64,000 nt of DNA, from positions 62,001 through 126,000 of the forward strand of contig JAEUIC010000041.1 in the NCBI GenBank assembly GCA_016795285.1, read 5' to 3'. This DNA is from Planctomycetota bacterium. GTDB taxonomy: Bacteria; Planctomycetota; B15-G4; SIAN01. The notes beneath the pieces are model-generated. The model had not been told where the DNA came from, did not search any database, and saw nothing but the letters and a program-made list of their open reading frames with translations. The translations under genes were made by a program, and so were the position numbers. Shown here in pieces: positions 27,254 to 36,543 of this stretch; position 1 is the stretch's first letter, and each line of letters opens with the position of its first letter.

Positions 27254-29211
27254 AGGCGCATGCCGTCGCGCGGCCCGCCGCTGCGCCAGAGCAGCCGGAA
27301 GCCGTCGAGCTGCTCGGGCGCGGTGTAGGCGATCGCCAGCGCGCTGGCGCCGTCGAGCTCCTTCACGTCGTAGCGCAGCCCCGCCTGGTAGCGCGTCGAG
27401 TAGAGCTGGAACCAGTCGTAGAGCAGGAAACGGCAGCGATGGCGGCGGAGGAACTCGGCGAGCTCCTCGGGCGTGCCGCGCGTCGCCGCCATGCGGTACT
27501 CCTCGAGCCGCTCGCGCGCCGCCTTCGATTCGTACTTCGGCTGCACGAGGATCGAGCGGCCCGTGTGGGCCAGCAAGGCGGTCGAGTTGATCTCGTCGCT
27601 GGCGATCGGCTCGCCGGCCGGCACCAGCTTCTGCACCGCCGCCACCGCCGCGCGGATCTCGGCGATGTGGCGCGGCTCGTACCACGGGTTCTTCTGCTCG
27701 ACGAAGCGGACGAACTCCTGGAACTGCAGCGCCGGCGGCGCGATCAGCAGCGCCACCAGCCCGCCGAGCGCGAAGCGGCGGTGGGCCGGCGCGAGTCGCC
27801 GCGCCAGCAGCGAGCACGCCGCGACGCCGACCACCGGAGCGAGCAGCGCCGCGTAGACCAGCGTCCGCTGGATCAGCCACGAGGCGAGCAGGGCCGCCAC
27901 CAAGAGCGGCGCCGCCACCGCCAACGCTAGAGCGCGCGTCCGTGCCGCCGACCGCTCCGCCGCATCGTCGTTGCGCGTCGCATCGCCGGACGCCTCGTCG
28001 CCGACCGCTCCGCGCCGCCACGCCGGCAGCGCCAGCAGCACGCCGAGCAGCGCGGCGAAGAGCGGCGCCGAGAGGTTGAGCAGCAGCGCCCTCGCCTTCG
28101 TGGTGTCGAACGGCCCCTGCCAGAGGATGCGCACCTCGAAGGGCAGCTCGTTCGGATCGGCCGGGAAGTCGCCGAAGTGGAGCAGCTTGTGGAGCACGAG
28201 GCGGAAGACGTGCGAGTAGTCGCCGATCCCGCCGCCGACCGCACTGCCGATCAGCCAAGCGAGCGCCGCGAAGAGCGCGACCAGGCCGATCGCCGCGCCG
28301 ACCCGCGCCCCCGTCGCGAGCTTGCGGCGCCGCTCGAGCGCCGCCAGCGCCAGCAGCGCGAACGCGAGCTGCATCGGCAGCGACAGCAGTTGCAGCTTGC
28401 CGCGCAGCATCGGCTCGACGAGGCAGGCGAGCGCGAAGGGCGCCACCACCAGCCACGCGCGCGGCGCCGCGAACGGGTTGCTCCCGCTGCGCAGGTACCA
28501 GAGGAAGAGCGCCGCCGCCTCCATCGCGACGAAGAAGCCGGTCGCGTGCCAGGCGGCCATCGCGATCGCGAGCGGCACGCCGGCCAGCAGGAACGCCCCC
28601 GCCGTGCGTAGGCGCGCCGCGCGCAGCAGCAGCCAGAGGTGGAATGCCAGCGCCGGCAGCGCGACATCCTCGCCGAGCAGCACGAAGCTCGCGGTGCGCC
28701 AAGTCGCCGGCAGCAGGAACGCCGCGGCGGTCGCCGCCCACGCGAGGCCGCGGCTGCCGGAGAGTTCGCGCGCGAGGCCCCACACTCCGATCAGCGCGGT
28801 CGACGCCAGCAACGAGAAGAGCAGCACGCACCATTCGTGGAGCGGCATCGCGCCGCCAAACCAGCGCCACGTCGCGGCGGCGATCTGCATCTGCAGCTGC
28901 GGGAACTCGACGCGCGCGTCGACCGCGTCGGGCCACTGGATCGCCGTCGTCGCGGCGAGGTCGTCGGCCGGCGGCGCGTCGGCGGCGAGCCGCTGCGTGA
29001 ACCAGTAGAGGAGCGCCGGGTCGCTCTTCAGCAGGCCGATCGGCGACGTGCGATCCCAGCTCGGCTGCGCATGAGTGATCGCGACGCGCAGCGCGGTGGC
29101 GCCGCCGACCAGCGCCGCCAGCAGCAGCACGGTGATCAGCGCCGGCCAGCGCGCGCGCGGCGGAGGGAGAGGCGGGGCGGCGGGGGAGCGAGCCTGCGAG
29201 GGGGTCGGCAT
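27232..29211 (-). CDS. GT-C-like multi-span membrane protein (oligosaccharyltransferase STT3-like topology)
   Basis: This 659-residue protein has about 12 membrane spans and a soluble C-terminal domain of about 170 residues. After the first span comes a loop WDRTSPIGLLKSDPALLYWFTQRLAAD. This resembles the acidic first extracytoplasmic loop of GT-C glycosyltransferases and STT3, which take lipid-linked sugars. A short insert rich in Asp/Ala/Arg lies near residue 415. The C-terminal part (EINSTALLAHTGRSILVQPKYES ... FLLYDWFQLYSTRYQ) resembles the periplasmic domain of such enzymes. It heads a minus-strand group of glycosyltransferases, and a role in glycosylation or polysaccharide assembly is likely. 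Exact family assignment is uncertain. Confidence 0.7.
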   Translation of the reverse strand: MPTPSQARSPAAPPLPPPRARWPALITVLLLAALVGGATALRVAITHAQPSWDRTSPIGLLKSDPALLYWFTQRLAADAPPADDLAATTAIQWPDAVDARVEFPQLQMQIAAATWRWFGGAMPLHEWCVLLFSLLASTALIGVWGLARELSGSRGLAWAATAAAFLLPATWRTASFVLLGEDVALPALAFHLWLLLRAARLRTAGAFLLAGVPLAIAMAAWHATGFFVAMEAAALFLWYLRSGSNPFAAPRAWLVVAPFALACLVEPMLRGKLQLLSLPMQLAFALLALAALERRRKLATGARVGAAIGLVALFAALAWLIGSAVGGGIGDYSHVFRLVLHKLLHFGDFPADPNELPFEVRILWQGPFDTTKARALLLNLSAPLFAALLGVLLALPAWRRGAVGDEASGDATRNDDAAERSAARTRALALAVAAPLLVAALLASWLIQRTLVYAALLAPVVGVAACSLLARRLAPAHRRFALGGLVALLIAPPALQFQEFVRFVEQKNPWYEPRHIAEIRAAVAAVQKLVPAGEPIASDEINSTALLAHTGRSILVQPKYESKAARERLEEYRMAATRGTPEELAEFLRRHRCRFLLYDWFQLYSTRYQAGLRYDVKELDGASALAIAYTAPEQLDGFRLLWRSGGPRDGMRLYVLERP

Positions 29212-29221
29212 GGCGCGCAGG

Positions 29222-30124
29222 TTACGGCGCGGCCGTGCCGGTCGCCTCGCGCGCCGCGTGGTCGAGCGCGAGCCGGCGCACCTCCTCGCGGCGCGCCTCG
29301 AGTCCCGCGCGGTCGGCCACCGTCAGCGCGGCGGCGAACCGCTCGAGCACGACGCCCAGCAGATGGTCGAACTCGCGGTAGTGGCGCGAGAGGCGGGCGT
29401 TCGCCAGCGACGAGCCGCGCGCGTGGACGTGGTAGCTGCCGACCATGTCGTGGCAGCGCGCCACCGGCTCGGCCGCGAAGAAGCGCGTGAAGAACTCCCA
29501 ATCGATCATCTGCTGCATGCGCTCGTCGAAGCCGGCGGCGACGGCGGGGTGGCCGCGCCGGAACACCGCGAAGCTCGGCTCGCCGATGAGGTTGATCTCG
29601 AACTGGAAGCGCAGCGCCTCGTCGAGCAGGACGCGCGGCGGGATCACCTCGCCGAGCTCGCGCACGCGCGCCTCGAACGGCTTCACCATCTCGGGGTAGC
29701 GCCGCTCGAAGAAGTCGCCCATGGCGGCGCGGCTTTCCTCGTCGGCGACGACGAAGTCGCGCCGCCCGAAGGCGAGCGCGCAGCCGGGATGGCGCTCGAG
29801 CCGGCCGACCAGCCGTTCCGCGAAGTCGGGGCGGCAGAGGTCGTCTTGCCCGAAGAGGCAGACGTAGTCGCCGCGTGCGAGGCGGAGCGTCCGGTTCCAG
29901 TTGCCGGCCAGGCCGAGCCGCTCGCGGAAGGCGTGCACCTGCACGCGCGCGTCGCCGCGCCGGCGGGCGAACGCGCGGGCCAGCTCGGCGCTGCCGTCGT
30001 CCGACGCGTCGTCGCCGACGATCACCTCGAGCGCCGCCCCGCGCACGGCGAGCAGCGCCGCGAGCGTCCGCTCCAGGAATGGCGCGCCGTTCCAGGTCGG
30101 CACGCAGAAGGTGAGCCGCGCCAC
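29222..30124 (-). CDS. family 2 glycosyltransferase
   Basis: This 300-residue GT-A enzyme starts at GTG 30124 (MARLTFCVPTWNGAPFLERTL). The nucleotide-binding strand is EVIVGDDASDDGSAEL, and the metal-binding acidic motif is in YVCLFGQDDLCRPDF. A conserved INLIGEPSFAVFRRG segment and the IDWEFFTRFF region (probable catalytic acid) follow. It is cytosolic, facing the membrane. The gene lies 16 bases downstream of the large glycosyltransferase at 30141-35033 and 10 bases before the GT-C-like gene, in one transcription unit. It probably adds a sugar to a lipid-linked or capsular glycan, with the donor unknown. Confidence 0.9.
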   Translation of the reverse strand: MARLTFCVPTWNGAPFLERTLAALLAVRGAALEVIVGDDASDDGSAELARAFARRRGDARVQVHAFRERLGLAGNWNRTLRLARGDYVCLFGQDDLCRPDFAERLVGRLERHPGCALAFGRRDFVVADEESRAAMGDFFERRYPEMVKPFEARVRELGEVIPPRVLLDEALRFQFEINLIGEPSFAVFRRGHPAVAAGFDERMQQMIDWEFFTRFFAAEPVARCHDMVGSYHVHARGSSLANARLSRHYREFDHLLGVVLERFAAALTVADRAGLEARREEVRRLALDHAAREATGTAAP

Positions 30125-30140
30125 GGGGCCGCCGCGCCGC

Positions 30141-33100
30141 TCAGCTCTTGCGGCGCGCGGCCAGCGCCGCGCGCACGCGCTCGTGGAACCACGGCTCGCA
30201 GATCGAGACGTCGAACTTCTCGCGCGCCTTCTGCGCCGCCTTGTTCGCCATCAGCTTCCGCCCGCGCGGGTCCTGCAGCAGCTCGCGGATCGCGGTGGCG
30301 AGCGCCTGCGGATCGCGCTGCGGCACGACGCGCGCATCGACGCGATCGTCGACCACCTCGAGGATCGAGCCGGCGTCGGTCACCACCGACGGGATGCCGG
30401 TCGCCATCGCCTCGATCAGCGCGGTCGGGATGCCGTCCTTGTCGCCGCTCGCCGTCTCCACGAACGGGGCGACGAAGAGGTGGGCGATCGAGAGGAAGTG
30501 GCGCACCTTCTGCTCGGGCTGGCGCCCCTCGAGGTGGACCTTGCCCCACAGCCCGAGCGCCTCGATGCGGGCGCAGAGCTCCGCCTTGCAGTTCTCCGAG
30601 GCGGGCACGCCGTGGTCGGCGTCGCCGACGAAGTGCGCTTCGACGTCCAGCCCCGAGTCGCGCAGCAGCTTCACCGCCTCGACGAGGTAGATCAGCCCCT
30701 TCTTCGGCTCGATGCGGCTGGTGACGACGAGGCGGTGCGGCTGGCCGGCGGCCGGCTCGGGGCGCGGGATCACCGGGAAGCGGGTGCAGTCGATCGCGTT
30801 CGGCTTCACCAGGATGCGCGATTCGGGCGTCCCGGGCGCCAGCGCCAGCAGCTCGCGCTTGATGCGGTGCGAGGTCGCGACGACCACGTCGCACGTCTCG
30901 AGGTGGAGCGGCACCACCTTCAACTCGTAGTCCTTCAGCACGTGGTCGGCGTAGCACGACACGCCGTGCGGCAGGTCGAGCACCTCGCCGGCGATCAGCG
31001 ACATCAGCGAGCGGTCGTAGAAGAAGTAGCTGTGCAGGTAGTCGGCGCGGCCCGCCTGCGCGAGGCGGGCATAGGTGAAGCCCTGCAGGAAGTTGTCGTG
31101 CTGCTCGAGCTGCTCGCGCGCCATGCCCGACGCGGTGCAGAGGCGCTGCACCAGCCGCTCGACGCGGTCGGGGAAGCGCGCCTTGAAGAGCTTGTAGTCC
31201 GCCTCGTGGACCGGCCGGTCGAGGTGCATCGGCCGCTTCAGGTCCCAGAGCTTGCCGAACTGCGCGTGGAGGCGGTCCTTCGGGTCGAGCTTGCTGTAGA
31301 CCACGCGCAGGTCGAAGCCGCGCTTCTCGAGCTGCGTGAGCTCCTGGTAGACGAAGGTCTGCGAGTAGATCGGGAAGTTCCAGCAGATGGTCGCGAAGAC
31401 GCGCGGCTTCTCGCCCTTGCGCTCCCACGACAGCCGCTTGCCGGTCCAGACCGACTTCGCCTTCGACGCCTTCTTCTCGAGGAAGCGCAGCGGCTTCTTG
31501 AGCGGCAGCTTGTTCAGCGCGAGGTGGCCGAGGCGGTACTCGGGCGTGCGCAGCAGCCGGTCGCGCTCGGCGGTGCGCTGGTCGGCGAGCGCCTTCTGGC
31601 GCGCCAGCTCCTCCTCGAGCTTCGCGAGCCGCTCGGCGATCTCGGCGACGCGCAGCTGGCCCGCCGCCTGCCGCCACTGCCGCTCGAGCTCCTGGCGCTC
31701 CTGCTGCGCCTGTTGCTCGAGCGCGGCGCGCTCGGCGGCGGCGGCGGCCTGCTGTGCGGCGAGTCGATCCTCGGCGGCGGCGCGCTCGCGCGCGACCGCT
31801 TGCGCCTGCTCCTCGCGCGCGCGGGCCAGCGCGGCCGCGGTGGCGCGCGCCGCCTGCTCGGCGCGCACGGTCGCCGCCTCGCTGCGCGCGCGCTCCTCGC
31901 CGAGCTGCCGGTGCACGCGGTCGCAGTCCTCCTGCACGGCCGCCAGTCGCTCGTTCAGGCGGTCGAGCGTCGAGCCCCACATCTCGCGCTCGCGCGCGGC
32001 GGCGAGGAGCGTGGCGTCGCGCTCGCGATGCGCCTGCGCCAGCGTCCCCTCGAATCCCGCCTCGACGCGCGCCCGCTCCTCCTGCACGCGCGCCAGCACG
32101 TGGGAGAGCTCGCCGCGCACGAAGTCGTGGCCGCTCTGCATCGAGGAGAGCGCGTGGGCGAGGTCGCCGCGCGCGATGTCGTGGCGCCCGCCGAGCCCCG
32201 CGATGGCGTGCTCGATGTCGGCGCGCACGTGGTCGTGCTCGCGCTGCAGCGCATCGAGCGACGCCTGCAGCTCGTGGCGCATCGCGCGCAGCTGCTCGAG
32301 CTCGCTCGTCTTGTCGGCGAGCTCGCCTTCGCGCAGCGAGAGCGCCTTCACGTGGAGCTCGACCTCGCGGCGCGCGGCCTCGACGTCGCCGTTCAGCGCA
32401 TCGAGCCGCTGGTAGAGCTCGACCTTGCCGGCGATCTCGGCGTCGCGCTCGCGCTCGGCCTGGCGCCAGAGCTTCTCGAGGTTGCGGCGGTCGTGCTGGG
32501 CGCCCTGCAGCTCGCCGCGCAGGCGCGACAGCTCGGAGGCGAACGCCTCGGCGCGGTTGCGCTCGGCGCGCAGCCACGGCTCCTCGCCGCGCATGCGGTG
32601 GAACCAGGAGAGCTGCCCGCCGACCGCACCGGCCACGTCGCGCGCCTCGAGGCGCAGCTGCCGCATCCGATCGAGCGCCTCGATGAGCGGCCGGCTCTTG
32701 CCGCGGCGCAGCGCCCGCGACGGCAGGTCGAGCCGCTCGAGCATCTGGCCGAGCCAGATCCCGGCCCAGTCGACGTCCTGGTTGGCGGCGACGTGCTTCG
32801 CGATCAGCTCGAGCTGCCCGTCGAAGCGGCGCCGCGGCGTCGAGCGATCGGAGCGCAGCCGCTGCTCGAGCGCGCGCGCCAGCACGCGGTGCGACTCGAC
32901 GTAGAAGCGCCAGCCGCGCTCCGCGTCGAACCAGACCGTGTTGCTGCCGTGCAGCCGGTAGCCGAGCAGCGGCTCGCGCACGACGCGCAGCTTCCCGGCC
33001 GCCGCCGCCGCCAGGAAGAGCTGCCAGTCGACGCAGTACTCGAGGTCGCGCCAGAGCTTCGCGTGGCGCAGCAGGAAGTCGCGGCGGCAGACGAGGTTGC

Positions 33101-35033
33101 TCGAGGTGACCAGCCAGTTGCGCTCGAAGAGCGGGCCGAGCAGGTCGCCGTCGGCCGGCGGCGCGCCCGCCTTCTCCCACCAGCTGAGCCAGTCGTGGAT
33201 CCGCTTGCCGTCGAAGATCGGCGACGCGTCGGCGAGCGTGAGCGCGCGCCCGTCCGCGTCGACCGGCGCGACCAGCGACGCCGCGACGGCCGCGCGCGGC
33301 GAGCGCTTCAACGCGGCGAGCAGCTTCGCGATGCGCTCGGGGTGGAAGAAGTCGTCCGAGTTGAGGACCGCGACGTAGGGGGTGCGCACCCGTCGCACCG
33401 CGCGCAGCAGGCTCTCGCCGAGGCCGAGGTTGCGGCTGTTGCGGCGCACCACGAGGCGCGGGTCGCGACGCTCGCGCGCGACCTCGAAGGTGCGGTCGGT
33501 CGAGCCGTCGTCGACCACGACGACGCGCACGCCGGCCCCCACCTGGGAGAGCGCGCTGTCGATCGCCTGGCCGATGAACTTCTCGTGGTTGAACGACGGG
33601 ATGATCACCGTCAGCTGCGCGCGGCCCGGTGCGCGCGCGGCCGGTGCGGCGGGCGCGAAGGGCGGGGCGCCGCGCGGCTGCGTCTCGAGGCGCAGCGTCG
33701 CCACCCAGCCATCGTGCCAGCCGGCGAGCGGCGACTGCGCCAGCGCCAGCCGATCGGCGGCGACCTGCTCCGCGGCGTGGCGGGCGTCGCGGTAGATCGC
33801 GCGCAGCGGCGTCGCGAGCTCGGAGCGCTCGAAGACGGCCGCGAGCCAGAGCGTGGCGAGGCGCAGGGAGAGCCGCTCGCGCGCGGCGGCGACGAAGCCC
33901 GGCGCCTGCGTCAGCGCGAGCAGCCACTGCTCGACCTGCGGATGGTGGTAGGCGCGCAGCAGGTCCTGCAGGAGGCGCAGCGCTTCGCCTTCGTCGGTGA
34001 AGTCGGGCGCGGCCAGCGTCGCCGACGCGTCGGCCGTGGTCGGTCGTGCGCCGCTCTGCCATTCGCGCAGCCGCGCGAGCAGCGCCCGCTGCGCCGGTGC
34101 GCCGTGGCGCTCCTCGGCGGCGAGCCCGCTCTCGACGCTCCAGCGGAAGAGGATCGCGTGCAGCGTGGACAAGAGGTCGGCGTCGAGCGCCGCCAGCGAA
34201 TCGGCGTCGCCGCGCGGCAGGAGCGCGGGCGCCGTCGCGGCGCCGCACGCGCCGCAGCGCGCGAGCCAGCCGCGCAGCGCGCTCCAGTTCGAGCGGCCGA
34301 GCTCGCACTGCACCACCAGCGTCGCCTTGCGCTCGCGCAGGTCGTCCGAGAGGTCGGCGAGCCGCTCCTCGTCGACGCGATCGAGCGGCGCCGGGACGAG
34401 CGGCAGGTCGATCTCGACGGCGCGCACGCCCGGCGGCACGTCGGCCGGCGCCGGCACGAAGCTCCGTGCGATCAGCCGCAGCTCCGGCTTGCCGCCGTCG
34501 CGCAGCGCGTCGAGCTCGCCGAGCAGCCGCGCAGCCGGCCCGCCGCGCTCGAGCGTCGCGCAGAGCAGCGTCACGTGGTCGAGCTGCGGCAAGAGCGCGC
34601 GCACCTCGGCGAGGCGGGCCTCGGGGAGCGCGACGCTCGCGTCGATCGACAGCGCGTGGAGGCGCGGCGGGACGCCGTTCACCGGCGGCAGCGCGTGGTC
34701 GTACTCGTGGAGCGCGGGGCTCTCGGCCGGCGCGCCGTCCTCCCAGTCGCCGATGCAGCGCGCGCACTCGTCGCGGCGCACGAGGTAGCGGCGGAAGCGG
34801 TCGCGCAGCCGATCGGCCGCCTCGCCGCCGAAGGCTTGCGCCAGCGAGAGCTGCTGCGGATCGCCGAGGTCGGCGGCGCCGTGGCGGCACGGCCGCAGCC
34901 GTTCGCCGAGATGGAGCGCGCCGAACGGGGCGTGGCAGACCGCCTTCGGCTCGAGGAGGTGGCGGCGCGTCAGGTCGTACGGCTCGCGGGCCAGGTCGCG
35001 CGACGGTTCGCCTTCGATGCGCAGGAGGCCCAT
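30141..35033 (-). CDS. giant multidomain protein: SPASM-like Cys cluster, GT2, coiled coil, GT4
   Basis: The protein has 1630 residues from ATG 35033, five bases after the upstream stop. Residues 1-100 carry C33, C49, C90 and C93 in VCHAPFGALHLGERLRPCRHG ... DECARCIGDW. This is a SPASM-type auxiliary iron-sulfur arrangement with no radical SAM core. A helical region follows, and about 473-720 is a GT2 domain (LTVIIPSFNHEKFIGQAIDSAL, VVDDGSTDRTF, VLNSDDFFHPERI). About 810-1160 is a long Glu/Arg/Ala/Gln coiled coil. From about 1210 there is a GT4 domain (RLVVTSRIEPKKGLIYLVEAV, IPTALIEAMATGIPSVV). It may be a processive or bifunctional transferase with the coiled coil as spacer, as in long-chain O-antigen enzymes. 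Two independent active sites are inferred. Confidence 0.85.
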   Translation of the reverse strand: MGLLRIEGEPSRDLAREPYDLTRRHLLEPKAVCHAPFGALHLGERLRPCRHGAADLGDPQQLSLAQAFGGEAADRLRDRFRRYLVRRDECARCIGDWEDGAPAESPALHEYDHALPPVNGVPPRLHALSIDASVALPEARLAEVRALLPQLDHVTLLCATLERGGPAARLLGELDALRDGGKPELRLIARSFVPAPADVPPGVRAVEIDLPLVPAPLDRVDEERLADLSDDLRERKATLVVQCELGRSNWSALRGWLARCGACGAATAPALLPRGDADSLAALDADLLSTLHAILFRWSVESGLAAEERHGAPAQRALLARLREWQSGARPTTADASATLAAPDFTDEGEALRLLQDLLRAYHHPQVEQWLLALTQAPGFVAAARERLSLRLATLWLAAVFERSELATPLRAIYRDARHAAEQVAADRLALAQSPLAGWHDGWVATLRLETQPRGAPPFAPAAPAARAPGRAQLTVIIPSFNHEKFIGQAIDSALSQVGAGVRVVVVDDGSTDRTFEVARERRDPRLVVRRNSRNLGLGESLLRAVRRVRTPYVAVLNSDDFFHPERIAKLLAALKRSPRAAVAASLVAPVDADGRALTLADASPIFDGKRIHDWLSWWEKAGAPPADGDLLGPLFERNWLVTSSNLVCRRDFLLRHAKLWRDLEYCVDWQLFLAAAAAGKLRVVREPLLGYRLHGSNTVWFDAERGWRFYVESHRVLARALEQRLRSDRSTPRRRFDGQLELIAKHVAANQDVDWAGIWLGQMLERLDLPSRALRRGKSRPLIEALDRMRQLRLEARDVAGAVGGQLSWFHRMRGEEPWLRAERNRAEAFASELSRLRGELQGAQHDRRNLEKLWRQAERERDAEIAGKVELYQRLDALNGDVEAARREVELHVKALSLREGELADKTSELEQLRAMRHELQASLDALQREHDHVRADIEHAIAGLGGRHDIARGDLAHALSSMQSGHDFVRGELSHVLARVQEERARVEAGFEGTLAQAHRERDATLLAAAREREMWGSTLDRLNERLAAVQEDCDRVHRQLGEERARSEAATVRAEQAARATAAALARAREEQAQAVARERAAAEDRLAAQQAAAAAERAALEQQAQQERQELERQWRQAAGQLRVAEIAERLAKLEEELARQKALADQRTAERDRLLRTPEYRLGHLALNKLPLKKPLRFLEKKASKAKSVWTGKRLSWERKGEKPRVFATICWNFPIYSQTFVYQELTQLEKRGFDLRVVYSKLDPKDRLHAQFGKLWDLKRPMHLDRPVHEADYKLFKARFPDRVERLVQRLCTASGMAREQLEQHDNFLQGFTYARLAQAGRADYLHSYFFYDRSLMSLIAGEVLDLPHGVSCYADHVLKDYELKVVPLHLETCDVVVATSHRIKRELLALAPGTPESRILVKPNAIDCTRFPVIPRPEPAAGQPHRLVVTSRIEPKKGLIYLVEAVKLLRDSGLDVEAHFVGDADHGVPASENCKAELCARIEALGLWGKVHLEGRQPEQKVRHFLSIAHLFVAPFVETASGDKDGIPTALIEAMATGIPSVVTDAGSILEVVDDRVDARVVPQRDPQALATAIRELLQDPRGRKLMANKAAQKAREKFDVSICEPWFHERVRAALAARRKS

Positions 35034-35038
35034 CTGAC

Positions 35039-36250
35039 TCAAGCTCCCAGCTTCAGCGCCTGCGTCCAGACGTCGAGCGACTGCTGCGCGATCCCCACGT
35101 CCGTATAGCGCTGTTCCACGGCGCGGCGCGCCGCGGCGCCGAGCCGCTCGCGCAGCGGGGCGTCCTCGATGAGGCGATCGAGTGCGCGGGCGAAGCCGGC
35201 TGCCTCGCCGCTCTTCGCCAGGAGGCCGTTCTCGCCGTCGCGGATCAGCTCGGGGAGGCCCCCGGCGTCGCTCGCCACGATGGCGCGGCCGGCGGCCATC
35301 GCCTCGAGGCAGGAGTAGGGGCAGTTCTCCCAGAGGCTCGGGATGAAGTAGATGTCGCTCTGGCGCAGGCAGGAGCCGACCTCCTGCAAGGTGAGCTTGC
35401 CGAGGTAGTGGACCGACCCCTTCAGCTGCTGGCCGTTGATCCGCGGCAGCAGCTCGTTCTGCATGAAGCCGAACAGGTCGGCGCCGGCGAAGGCGAAGGC
35501 GACGTCGTGCTTGCGGAGGATCGTCTCGCAGATCTCCGGGCAGAGGTGGATGCCCTTCCGCTTCTCCATGCGACCGGCGAAGAAGATCACCGGCTTGCCG
35601 GCCGGCAGGCCGAACTTGGCGCGCGCGTCGATCTGCTCGGCGCCGTCGAAGAGCTCGAGGTCGATGCCGTTGGCGACCACGTCGATCTTGCGGCGCACCT
35701 TCATCTTGGTGCGCACCTCGTCGGCGAGGAACTGGCTGCACGAGGTGAAGGCGCCGGCGCCGCGGATCGCCCACTTCTCGACGAACGAGCAGGCGCGGTG
35801 GTCCGCCTTGCGCACGTCGTAGGTCGGCATGATCAGCTCGGCCGGCGAGTGGAACTTGATCACCGTCTTCGCGCGCTGCAGCCAGTTGACCAGCAGGCCG
35901 TCGGCGCCGCACTCCGGCATCTCGACCACGTCGTAGTGGAAGCGGCGGCGCAGCTCCTTCAGCCCGAGGTGCATGCACCAGCCGTTCTCGAGGCGGTTCT
36001 TGGTCCACCAGAGGCGGTGCTTGTCGAGCCGCTTCAGCGCCTTCATCACGCCGCCGCCCGCGCGGTAGCGGAAGACGGTGAGGCCGTCGTGCGCCGAGCT
36101 GCGCAGCGGCGTCACGTCGGTGGCGCCGGCCAGCACGTGGACCTCGTGGCCGAGCTTCGCCAGCGCGCGCGCCTGGTACCAGGCGTACGTGCCGATGCCG
36201 CCGAAGCCCGTCTCGGGCGGGTACTCGTAGGAGAGGAGGGCGATTCTCAT
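35039..36250 (-). CDS. glycosyltransferase family 4 protein
   Basis: This 403-residue GT-B enzyme starts at ATG 36250 (MRIALLSYEYPPETGFGGIGTY), a classical GT4 N-terminus. The acceptor domain contains VVEMPECGADGLLVNW and IKFHSPAELIMP. The donor domain has VIFFAGRMEKRKGIHL and IYFIPSLWENCPYSCLEAMAAGRAIVASDAGGLPELI, with the E-x7-E motif. It is cytosolic and makes glycosidic bonds on surface-glycan intermediates. Its stop lies five bases upstream of the giant glycosyltransferase start, so the genes at 36250-27232 read as one operon. It diverges from the GT4 gene at 36544. Confidence 0.93.
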   Translation of the reverse strand: MRIALLSYEYPPETGFGGIGTYAWYQARALAKLGHEVHVLAGATDVTPLRSSAHDGLTVFRYRAGGGVMKALKRLDKHRLWWTKNRLENGWCMHLGLKELRRRFHYDVVEMPECGADGLLVNWLQRAKTVIKFHSPAELIMPTYDVRKADHRACSFVEKWAIRGAGAFTSCSQFLADEVRTKMKVRRKIDVVANGIDLELFDGAEQIDARAKFGLPAGKPVIFFAGRMEKRKGIHLCPEICETILRKHDVAFAFAGADLFGFMQNELLPRINGQQLKGSVHYLGKLTLQEVGSCLRQSDIYFIPSLWENCPYSCLEAMAAGRAIVASDAGGLPELIRDGENGLLAKSGEAAGFARALDRLIEDAPLRERLGAAARRAVEQRYTDVGIAQQSLDVWTQALKLGA

Positions 36251-36543
36251 CGGCGTGCGACGGGCGTCCGGCCGGTGCGGCACCGGAGTTCCGAGTTCTC
36301 TTGCCTGTTCGAGGGAGTGGGTCGCAAAGGGTGGCGGCAGGCGAGCGGCTCGGGGGGTAGCCGATGCGAGCGCGCCTGCATAGCTCGCTGCGCACGCCGC
36401 GTAAAGGCGCGCGCCGCGGGGCCTCGACCGCTTTCGGCGGCGGCGACCCGCGCGGTTGCGTCGGCTTCGACCGCATCGCCAGTGATGCGGCGTTCCTTTC
36501 CGGTCGGAAGGCCGGCCACGCGGCGCACCGTATCGTGCCGCCG
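36251..36543. other. divergent promoter region, no recognised motif
   Basis: These 293 bases separate two divergent glycosyltransferase genes, so they must hold both promoters. I found no hairpin, repeat or clear sigma-70 or sigma-54 boxes. Two segments are slightly less GC-rich (TTCCGAGTTCTCTTGCCTGTTC near 36290 and GGCGTTCCTTTCCGGTCGG near 36489). Confidence 0.4.

Noticed and set aside
29901..35108. A 1735-codon plus-strand open frame opposite the giant glycosyltransferase
   Set aside because: It is an antisense shadow with Arg/Leu/Ala-rich sequence and no domain. The minus-strand frame has clear GT2 and GT4 motifs.
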